A stretch of DNA of 7,892 bases from an uncultured Prevotellaceae bacterium (GTDB lineage: Bacteria; Bacteroidota; Bacteroidia; Bacteroidales; Bacteroidaceae), in NCBI GenBank assembly GCA_947306845.1, contig CAMZHP010000152.1, forward strand, positions 1 to 7,892. The letters are read 5' to 3'. This document shows positions 1-6,145 of the stretch, one piece after another. A program made the position numbers and the translations under genes. The notes under the pieces were generated by a model that ran no database searches, was not told the origin of the DNA, and saw only the letters and a program-made list of their open reading frames with translations. The stretch's first letter is position 1; each line of letters starts with the position of its first letter.

Positions 1-1
1 G

Positions 2-439
2 AATGAAGAAGGCATCAAGGTGTGGGGCGTCGATATGAGCTTAGGGCATATCTGGGATTGTGGAGTGTCATTCAGGTTGAACTACTCATGGATGCATGAA
101 ACTGGCAATGTCATCTACTCACAGTTTTCCCAACCTCGTTCACATTCTTTTACATGGCGGGTAGGCTACGACCATCGTTTCTCTCGCTACTATGCTCTTG
201 ATGCGGCCATCTCAGGTCGCAGCCAAGGTAAGCCACAATCAGGGCACACCAACGTGGACCAGGGGTACACCATCTGGAAACTGATGCTTCAGCACCATAT
301 CTGGAAGGGCATCAACCTCAACACAGCCATCGACAATATCTTTAATTACAAACCGAAGTCATATCATTATTGTTCGCCGCTGACTACAGGTATTTCCTTC
401 AGTATAGGCCTTTCTGTGGACATAGACAAAATTTTATAA
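2..439 (+). CDS. TonB-dependent outer-membrane receptor, C-terminal fragment
   Basis: The reading frame is open from the left edge (first full codon at 2) to a TAA at 437-439, so this is the 3' end of a longer gene and the ATG/GTG codons near base 20 are internal. The 145 visible residues alternate aromatic/hydrophobic and polar positions, as in outer-membrane beta-strands. They end with features typical of Bacteroidales TonB-dependent receptors: an 'AIDNIFNYKPK' stretch (the usual N(L/I)F(N/D)xKP turn before the last strands), then 'SPLTTG' and a final strand 'ISFSIGLSVDI'. Such receptors import metal chelates, vitamin B12 or glycans using TonB energy; the substrate cannot be told because plug and extracellular loops are missing. 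The gene is separated from ileS by 130 bases containing a promoter, so it is probably a different transcription unit. Confidence is good for the family, nil for the ligand. Confidence 0.85.
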   Translation, partial: NEEGIKVWGVDMSLGHIWDCGVSFRLNYSWMHETGNVIYSQFSQPRSHSFTWRVGYDHRFSRYYALDAAISGRSQGKPQSGHTNVDQGYTIWKLMLQHHIWKGINLNTAIDNIFNYKPKSYHYCSPLTTGISFSIGLSVDIDKIL

Positions 440-453
440 TCCCAGAAACAGTT

Positions 454-481
454 GCATTTGCCATATTTTTGGCCAAAATGC
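454..481 (+). terminator. Imperfect hairpin after the receptor gene, possible terminator
   Basis: GCATTTGCC (454-462) can pair with GGC (471-473) plus AAATGC (476-481), giving nine base pairs with a two-base bulge (CA, 474-475) and an eight-base loop. It starts 14 bases after the receptor stop and lies just before the ileS promoter, where a terminator is expected. The stem is A/T-rich and no clear T-tract follows (GTTAATCTT), so it is a weak candidate for an intrinsic terminator. It could be chance. Confidence 0.3.
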
Positions 482-500
482 GTTAATCTTCCATAATCAT

Positions 501-531
501 TTTGCGGTTGCATCCTTTTTCCGTAACTTTG
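501..531 (+). promoter_or_regulatory. Bacteroidota-type promoter for ileS operon
   Basis: TTTG at 501-504 is followed after exactly 19 bases by TAACTTTG at 524-531. This matches the known Bacteroidota primary-sigma consensus, a -33 TTTG box and a -7 TAnnTTTG box about 19-21 bases apart, with no mismatch at the fixed positions. The expected transcription start is a few bases downstream, roughly 534-540, leaving a leader of about 30-35 bases to the ATG at 570 or about 55-60 to the ATG at 594. It is the only match this good that I saw next to a gene start in the window, and the five close genes downstream probably depend on it. Confidence 0.75.
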
Positions 532-548
532 CACCTTAAAATAAAAAG

Positions 549-564
549 ACCCAACAAAATGGGT
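549..564 (+). other. Small leader hairpin overlapping a four-codon mini-ORF
   Basis: ACCCA (549-553) and TGGGT (560-564) form a perfect five-base-pair stem with a six-base loop, six bases before the ATG at 570. The right arm contains most of an ATG at 559 that opens a mini-ORF, ATG GGT GCA AAA TGA (559-573), whose TGA overlaps the ATG at 570. GGTGC (562-566) could instead pair with GCACC (531-535), but that left arm may lie upstream of the transcription start. The short stem may be chance; a role in ileS translation is only a possibility. Confidence 0.3.
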
Positions 565-593
565 GCAAAATGACCAAAAACAGCAAAATCATT

Positions 594-3500
594 ATGACCA
601 AGAAATTTGCCGTGTATGAGCGCCTTAATCTCACAGAGATCAACAATCAGGTGCTGGAACAGTGGAAAAATGGAGATGTCTTCCGCCGATCGGTAGAAGA
701 GCGTGAGGGATGCCCGGAGTTCGTTTTCTATGAAGGACCACCGTCTGCCAACGGACATCCCGGAATACACCATGTCCTGGCTCGCACCATTAAGGACACG
801 TTCAACCGATACAAGACCATGAAGGGATTCCAGGTAAAGCGAAAGGCTGGATGGGACACTCATGGACTCCCTGTAGAACTGGGCGTGGAGAAGGAATTGG
901 GCATCACCAAGGCAGATATCGACAACCCAGAAAGCCCGAGATATATTTCTGTGGAGGATTATAACCGCAAATGCCGCGAAAATGTGATGATGTTCACCCA
1001 TGAGTGGGATGAACTGACCGAAAAAATCGGTTATTGGGTGGACCTCGATCATCCATACATTACATACGACAACAAATATATTGAGACCTTATGGTGGCTG
1101 CTCAAACAGTTGTATGACAAAGATTTGCTGTATAAGGGATATACCATCCAGCCCTATTCTCCAGCGGCAGGAACAGGACTCTCAAGCCATGAGCTCAACC
1201 AACCTGGATGCTATCGCATCGTGAAGGATACAACATGCACGGCGCAGTTTGCCATTACCACACCCAAACCAGAGATGGAAGGGTGGGGCAAGGCCTATTT
1301 CTTGGCATGGACCACCACACCATGGACCTTGGCTGCCAACTCTGCTCTCTGCGTGGGGCCGAAAATAGAATATGTGGCTGTGAGAACATACAATCCCTAT
1401 ACCGGAGAACCTGTCACGGTCGTTTTGGCTGAGGCCAGATTGTCGGCATATTTCAATGAGAAAGGACGCGACGCAGACCTCAATGCCTACCAAAAAGGCG
1501 ACAAGGTGATCCCTTGGACCATTGTGGCACATTATATGGGAACGGACCTTGAGGGAATGGAGTATGAGCAGCTGTTGCCCATGGTCAAACCGCTTACCGA
1601 TGGTGCATTCAGGGTCATCCCTGGCAGCTATGTCACCACTGAGGATGGAACGGGTATTGTGCATATTGCGCCCAATTTCGGTGCCGACGATGCCAATGTG
1701 GCCAAAAAAGCAGGGGTTCCGCCCATCGTGATGGTTGACAAGAAGGGACACCAGCGTCCAGTGGTGGATTTCGAGGGTAAATATTTTGCTGTCGATGACC
1801 TCGACCAAGAGTTTGTAGCACAGTATATCAACCTCCCGTTGTGGAGCCGTTATGCTGGCCGTTATGTCAAGAATGCCTATGATGAGTCGCTCTCCGAGAA
1901 GGACGAGACGCTTGACATCACCATCTGCATGGACCTGAAGGCCGAGAACAAGGTGTTCAAGATAGAAAAGCATGAGCACAACTATCCTCACTGCTGGCGT
2001 ACTGACAAACCTGTGCTTTATTATCCCCTCGACAGCTGGTTCATCCGCAGCACTGCCAGCAAGGAACGCATGTCGGAACTGAATCTCAAGATCAACTGGA
2101 AACCTGAATCGACAGGTACCGGCAGGTTTGGCAACTGGTTGGAGAACCTAAATGACTGGAACCTCAGCCGCAGCCGCTTCTGGGGCACACCCTTGCCTAT
2201 CTGGGTGAACGAGGAGGATGGAGAGGCTATCTGCATCGGGTCGCTGCAACAACTCTATGACGAGATAGAGAAGGCTGTCAGCGCTGGTGTGATGCCGTCC
2301 AACCCATTGAAGGACAAAGGATTCATTCCTGGTGACTATTCTCAGGAGAATTATGACAGAATCGACATGCACAGACCTTATGTCGATGAAATCCTGTTGG
2401 TGTCTTCTAAGGGACATCCCATGAAACGTGAGGCTGACCTCATCGATGTGTGGTTTGACTCTGGTTCAATGCCTTACGCCCAAATCCATTATCCGTTTGA
2501 GAATGCTGACTTGGTGGACAAGGGAAAAGCTTTCCCTGCCGACTTCATCAGCGAGGGAGTTGACCAGACACGCGGATGGTTCTTTACCCTCCATGCCATC
2601 GGTACGATGGTCTTCGACAGCGTGGCATTCAGCAATGTCATCTCAACGGGTCTCGTGCTCGACGCCAAAGGAAACAAAATGAGCAAGCGCCTGGGCAACG
2701 CGGTTGACCCATTTGAAACGATTGCCAAGTATGGCGCTGATGCGCTGCGTTTCTATATGATGACCAACTCGCAGCCTTGGGACAACCTGAAATTCGACAC
2801 TGCTGGAGTGGAGGAACTACGTCGCAAACTCTTCGGCACACTCTACAACACCTATTCGTTCTTCGCTCTTTATGCCAACGTTGACGGCTTTGACTGTTCT
2901 CAACCGCAAGTCCCCGTGGCTGAGCGTCCGGAAATCGACAGATGGATCATCTCACAGCTCAACACGCTCATCAAAGGCGTAGATGAGAGCCTGGCCGATT
3001 ACGAGCCGACCAAGGCCGGACGACTGATTGATGAGTTCATCGACAGCCACCTGTCCAATTGGTATGTGAGGCTCAACAGAAAGCGTTTCTGGGGCAAGGA
3101 TATGAGTGCCGACAAACTCAGTGCTTACCAGACACTATATACCTGCCTGGTCACCGTGGCCAAATTGCTAGCACCTTTCTCTCCGTTCTATGCCGACAGA
3201 CTGTACCTTGATCTTACAAAGCCTGTGGGACAAGCTGAGGCCGACAGTGTCCACCTCACCCGTTTCCCCGTGGCTGATGAAAGCCTCATTGATACAGAAC
3301 TGGAAGAGCGGATGGGCAACCTGGCACAGAAAGTAACCTCCATGGTGCTGGCTCTGCGCCGCAAGGCGGATATCAAGGTACGTCAACCGCTTCAGTGTAT
3401 CATGATTCCTGCCACTGATGAGGTACAGCGTGCCCGTATCGAGGCTGTCTCGGGCATCATCCTCAATGAGGTAAATGTCAAGGAACTCAGATTTGCAGAA

Positions 3501-4031
3501 GGTGAGGGACTCCTGGTCAAAAAGGTGAAGTGCAATTTCCGCGTGATGGGTAAGAAATATGGCAAACTCATGAAGGGAGTTGCCAATGCCATGGCTCAAC
3601 TCTCGCAGCCCGAGATTGCTCAGCTGGAGAAAGACAAAGTGCTCAGCATCATGGTGGAGGGACAGCCTGTCTCTGTTGAGGCTGCAGATGTGGAAATCAT
3701 CAGCGAGGATATCCCGGGATGGCTGGTAGCCAATGAAGGCAACATCACTGTGGCTCTTGAGGTGGAACTCACCGAGCAGCTCATCAGGGAAGGTATGGCG
3801 CGTGAGCTCATCAACCGTGTGCAGAACCTGCGCAAGGACAATGGCCTGGAAATCACCGACCGCATTGATGTCATCGTCACACCACAAAAAGAGATGGAGG
3901 ATGCAATGGCTGATTTTGGCGACAATGTGCGCTCACAAGTGCTGGCCGATAATATCGTGTTCGCAGAGAACGACGGACCAGCCATCAACTTCGATGACTT
4001 TACACTCAATATCAAGGTTAACAAGAAATAA
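594..4031 (+). CDS. ileS: Isoleucyl-tRNA synthetase, type 2 (IleRS2-like)
   Basis: Cytoplasmic class I synthetase that joins isoleucine to tRNA(Ile) using ATP and edits mischarged valine. The 1145 residues show the family in order: 'YEGPPSANG' then GIHH at 57-60, where HxGH is expected; GWDTHG at 86-91; a CP1 editing domain (about 230-420) with the threonine-rich 'TTTPWTL' and 'GTGIVHIAPNFGADD'; 'SRSRFWGTPLPIW'; 'DVWFDSG'; KMSKR at 695-699 (ATP loop); and an anticodon-binding helical region from about 760. The last ~180 residues resemble the DUF5915-type end of type 2 enzymes, and there is no terminal cysteine cluster as in E. coli-type IleRS. I chose the ATG at 594 because 'MTKKFAVYERLNL' matches the remembered start of Bacteroidales homologues ('MSKKF-x-EY'); the in-frame ATG at 570 would add eight residues. 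The frame is intact. It is first gene of the likely operon. Confidence in function is very high; the start is less certain. Confidence 0.97.
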   Translation: MTKKFAVYERLNLTEINNQVLEQWKNGDVFRRSVEEREGCPEFVFYEGPPSANGHPGIHHVLARTIKDTFNRYKTMKGFQVKRKAGWDTHGLPVELGVEKELGITKADIDNPESPRYISVEDYNRKCRENVMMFTHEWDELTEKIGYWVDLDHPYITYDNKYIETLWWLLKQLYDKDLLYKGYTIQPYSPAAGTGLSSHELNQPGCYRIVKDTTCTAQFAITTPKPEMEGWGKAYFLAWTTTPWTLAANSALCVGPKIEYVAVRTYNPYTGEPVTVVLAEARLSAYFNEKGRDADLNAYQKGDKVIPWTIVAHYMGTDLEGMEYEQLLPMVKPLTDGAFRVIPGSYVTTEDGTGIVHIAPNFGADDANVAKKAGVPPIVMVDKKGHQRPVVDFEGKYFAVDDLDQEFVAQYINLPLWSRYAGRYVKNAYDESLSEKDETLDITICMDLKAENKVFKIEKHEHNYPHCWRTDKPVLYYPLDSWFIRSTASKERMSELNLKINWKPESTGTGRFGNWLENLNDWNLSRSRFWGTPLPIWVNEEDGEAICIGSLQQLYDEIEKAVSAGVMPSNPLKDKGFIPGDYSQENYDRIDMHRPYVDEILLVSSKGHPMKREADLIDVWFDSGSMPYAQIHYPFENADLVDKGKAFPADFISEGVDQTRGWFFTLHAIGTMVFDSVAFSNVISTGLVLDAKGNKMSKRLGNAVDPFETIAKYGADALRFYMMTNSQPWDNLKFDTAGVEELRRKLFGTLYNTYSFFALYANVDGFDCSQPQVPVAERPEIDRWIISQLNTLIKGVDESLADYEPTKAGRLIDEFIDSHLSNWYVRLNRKRFWGKDMSADKLSAYQTLYTCLVTVAKLLAPFSPFYADRLYLDLTKPVGQAEADSVHLTRFPVADESLIDTELEERMGNLAQKVTSMVLALRRKADIKVRQPLQCIMIPATDEVQRARIEAVSGIILNEVNVKELRFAEGEGLLVKKVKCNFRVMGKKYGKLMKGVANAMAQLSQPEIAQLEKDKVLSIMVEGQPVSVEAADVEIISEDIPGWLVANEGNITVALEVELTEQLIREGMARELINRVQNLRKDNGLEITDRIDVIVTPQKEMEDAMADFGDNVRSQVLADNIVFAENDGPAINFDDFTLNIKVNKK

Positions 4032-4066
4032 CCCTATAACCTAACCATTTAAACCCTACCTAGAAT

Positions 4067-4453
4067 ATGGCAGAGAAAACACGTTACAGCGATGAGGAAC
4101 TTGAGGAGTTCCGCGCTATTATCACTGAGAAACTCGAATTGGCACGTCGTGACTACAACATGATGATGCGCCAATTGATGAATGCAGATGGCAATGATGT
4201 GGACGACACCTCACCCACCTACAAGGTGTTGGAGGAGGGCAGTGCCACTCAAAGCAAGGAGCAACTAGTGCAGCTAGCTGGAAGGCAGCAGAAGTTCATT
4301 CTCGGACTGGAGGCCGCATTGGTGCGTATCGAAAACAAAACCTATGGCATCGACCGCATAACGGGTGAGCTGATACCCAAGGAGAGACTGCGTATCGTGC
4401 CTCATGCCACGCTGAGCGTAGCATCCAAAAATGCCAGAAATAAGAACGGATGA
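4067..4453 (+). CDS. TraR/DksA-family regulator, cysteine-free
   Basis: A 128-residue protein of the TraR/DksA family, whose members enter the secondary channel of RNA polymerase and alter promoter-complex stability, often together with ppGpp. An N-terminal helix (about 8-38) and a second helix (about 62-90) would form the coiled coil. Between them an acidic tip, 'DGNDVDDTSP' (41-50), sits where DksA carries its DxxDxA motif. The C-terminal part, 'YGIDRITG' followed by 'LIPKERLRIVPHATLS' (93-117), matches the family's globular zinc-finger region, but the protein has no cysteine at all; residue 96 is Asp where I recall a Cys in Bacteroides homologues. It starts 35 bases after ileS, and its TGA overlaps the lspA ATG (ATGA, 4450-4453), which suggests translational coupling. 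The family is confident. Whether it acts like DksA, and whether it responds to ppGpp, cannot be told from sequence. Confidence 0.88.
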   Translation: MAEKTRYSDEELEEFRAIITEKLELARRDYNMMMRQLMNADGNDVDDTSPTYKVLEEGSATQSKEQLVQLAGRQQKFILGLEAALVRIENKTYGIDRITGELIPKERLRIVPHATLSVASKNARNKNG

Positions 4454-5157
4454 TATCCAAGCTATTCTCTAAAGGATGCGTCGCGTGCCTCATCGTGCTG
4501 CTGATTCTCGTCATCGACCAGATCATCAAGATTGAGGTCAAGACAGGAATGTTCCTTCATGAGTCAAACCGGGTCACGGATTGGTTCTACATCTACTTCA
4601 TTGAGAATGAGGGAATGGCCTACGGCATGACGTTCATCAACAAGTTGGTACTCACACTTTTCCGCATCCTGGCGGTCATCGTCATCGGAGTCTATTTGTT
4701 CCGTCAGGTGCGGAAAGGCGCACGATGGGGATATGTCGTCTGCCTCTCCATGCTCTTGGCAGGGGCAGGGGGAAACATCATCGACTGCCTGTGCTACGGA
4801 CAGGTCTTCACTGCGTCCACCAACGATACCTTGGCACATTTTGTGCCATGGGGCGATGGATATGCACCGGTTTTCTATGGCAAGGTGGTCGATATGTTCT
4901 ATTTCCCCATCATCGACACCTATTTGCCTGACTGGTTGCCAATCTGGGGTGGCGACCATTTCATCTTCTTCAGTCCCATCTTCAACTTCGCTGACGCATG
5001 CATCAGCGTGAGCGTCGTGGCATTGCTCTTGTTCTTCAGACGTGAATTGGGCGGATCATCTGCTCCTGAGGAGAAAAACGAAGAAAAAGAGGAAAACGAG
5101 GAAATGGAGCAAAATAACGACATGATGGATCATAAGGTAACAGAACAACAAGTATAA
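4450..5157 (+). CDS. lspA: Lipoprotein signal peptidase (signal peptidase II)
   Basis: Inner-membrane aspartyl protease that cuts the signal peptide from diacylglyceryl-modified prolipoproteins just before the lipobox cysteine; it is the target of globomycin. Four hydrophobic segments are visible: about 9-26, 64-83, 92-108 and 176-196. Family motifs are the 'VIDQIIK' in the first segment, 'ENEGMAYG' (52-59), 'AGAGGNIID' (104-112), 'VVDMFYF' with catalytic Asp148, and 'FNFADA' with catalytic Asp182 (equivalent to E. coli Asp123 and Asp143). At 235 residues it is longer than the 164-residue E. coli enzyme: there are about 35 residues between Asp112 and Asp148, and 34 between the two catalytic Asp residues rather than 20, plus an acidic tail (about 200-235). 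The residue after Asp112 is Cys rather than the usual Arg. Its start overlaps the preceding gene by four bases, and only four bases separate its stop from the next start. Confidence 0.95.
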   Translation: MISKLFSKGCVACLIVLLILVIDQIIKIEVKTGMFLHESNRVTDWFYIYFIENEGMAYGMTFINKLVLTLFRILAVIVIGVYLFRQVRKGARWGYVVCLSMLLAGAGGNIIDCLCYGQVFTASTNDTLAHFVPWGDGYAPVFYGKVVDMFYFPIIDTYLPDWLPIWGGDHFIFFSPIFNFADACISVSVVALLLFFRRELGGSSAPEEKNEEKEENEEMEQNNDMMDHKVTEQQV

Positions 5158-5161
5158 GCCT

Positions 5162-6130
5162 ATGGCAAGAATCCTCCGATATATTTCCATTTGTGGCGTC
5201 CTGACGATAGCATTGGCTTTTTGGGGATGCAAACCAGGAATTCCAAGAGAATTCCTGCAGCCTGGGGAGTTGGAGGATATTCTCTATGACTATCATGTGG
5301 CAGACGGAATGGCTTATGCTGACGCCAATTATACGGATTTGGCGTACCGACGGCAGGTCTATCGCGAGGCGGCATTAAGGAAACATGGCATCACTCAGGC
5401 TGAGTTGGACTCCTCTTTGGTATATTACTATCGGCATGCGGACAAACTGCATGATATCTATGCCAATCTGGCAAAGAGGCTGAACAATGATGCCATTGCC
5501 CTCGGCGCGACTGCCAACGAACTCAGTCAGTTTGGAAATGTCACAGCCCAAGGTGACACGGCAACAGTGTGGCGCAACGAGCGTTCCTTGGTGCTTATAC
5601 CACAGGCTCCTTACAATACGGTGTCCTTTGACGTCAGGGCTGATACCGCATACCACAAGGGCGATAAGATGATTCTGAGTTTCGACAATCAGTTCATTTT
5701 CCAGGAAGGCATTAAGGACGGTGTCGCCATGCTGGCGGTCACTTTCACCAATGACAGTACGTCCACGGTGCTCAACCATATCACTTCGGACAACCAGTAC
5801 AACCTTCAAGTGTCGGATAACGACCGTATCGGCATCAAGCATGTATGGGGCTTCATCCATCTTGGCAAAGGCAATAGTGGCAATTCTCCCTCACAAACGC
5901 TCAAACTGATGTCTGTCAGCAATATGCGACTGTTGAGAATGCATACCTCACCACCCAAGGAGGAGGGAGAGGAAGATTCACAGGAAAACGGACGGACAGG
6001 CGTCACGCCTCCTTCTGCCAGGCCGTCGATATCCATGCGCCCTGAAGTGAATGGAGGTGAAGGGAGTGGGCAGAATACGCAAAGGTCTTCTGCCTCGCCC
6101 AATACGCCTATGTCAATGACTCCCAACTAA
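5162..6130 (+). CDS. Putative lipoprotein, DUF4296-like domain
   Basis: A 322-residue protein of unknown function. It begins with a basic end and hydrophobic stretch finishing in 'ALAFWGC', so Cys23 is a plausible lipid-attachment site although Phe-Trp at -3/-2 is an unusual lipobox. Residues about 30-112, from 'LQPGELEDILYDYHVADGMA' onward, are helical and match my memory of the Bacteroidota DUF4296 family. A second region (about 150-256) looks like beta-strands ('VSFDVRAD', 'MILSFDNQFIFQEG', 'DRIGIKHVWGFIHLG') and is also familiar from Bacteroidales homologues. The last ~65 residues (258-322) are low-complexity, rich in Pro, Ser, Gly, Glu and Asn, and look disordered. The ATG is four bases after the lspA stop, so co-translation is likely, and if it is a lipoprotein it would be an LspA substrate. 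It ends in tandem stops TAA TAA (6128-6133). No enzymatic motif is visible. Confidence 0.82.
   Translation: MARILRYISICGVLTIALAFWGCKPGIPREFLQPGELEDILYDYHVADGMAYADANYTDLAYRRQVYREAALRKHGITQAELDSSLVYYYRHADKLHDIYANLAKRLNNDAIALGATANELSQFGNVTAQGDTATVWRNERSLVLIPQAPYNTVSFDVRADTAYHKGDKMILSFDNQFIFQEGIKDGVAMLAVTFTNDSTSTVLNHITSDNQYNLQVSDNDRIGIKHVWGFIHLGKGNSGNSPSQTLKLMSVSNMRLLRMHTSPPKEEGEEDSQENGRTGVTPPSARPSISMRPEVNGGEGSGQNTQRSSASPNTPMSMTPN
5957..6027. repeat. Possible palindromic repeat embedded in the lipoprotein tail
   Basis: Three inverted pairs crowd into 71 bases: AAGGAGG (5957-5963) with CCTCCTT (6008-6014), GACGG (5991-5995) with CCGTC (6023-6027), and AGGCGT (5998-6003) with ACGCCT (6005-6010). 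Some exclude each other, so they are alternatives, not one stem. The stretch encodes the low-complexity end of the lipoprotein, and its complement reads like 'PSSLGGEV' and 'PLPSPP', which I associate with small dispersed palindromic repeats in Bacteroidota genomes. No second copy lies in this window, so the repeat nature is a guess. Confidence 0.25.
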
Positions 6131-6145
6131 TAAAAACAACACCAC

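Noticed and set aside
549..593. T-box or other tRNA-sensing leader before ileS
   Set aside because: The leader is only about 30-60 bases, far too short for a T-box, and has no T-box consensus or specifier stem.
483..1052. A 189-codon open frame on the minus strand covering the ileS promoter and 5' end
   Set aside because: It overlaps the strongly supported ileS, would cover its promoter, and its translation resembles no family I know; it follows from codon use on the other strand.
1182..1991. A 269-codon minus-strand frame inside ileS
   Set aside because: It lies wholly within the conserved synthetase frame and has no domain, leader or promoter of its own.
3168..3887. A 239-codon minus-strand frame opposite the 3' part of ileS
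   Set aside because: Shadow of the ileS coding strand; no recognisable protein features.
4032..4066. Separate promoter or terminator between ileS and the TraR/DksA gene
   Set aside because: The 35 bases have no TAnnTTTG box and no stem-loop; CCCTA/ACCTA-like repeats are present but too short to mean anything.
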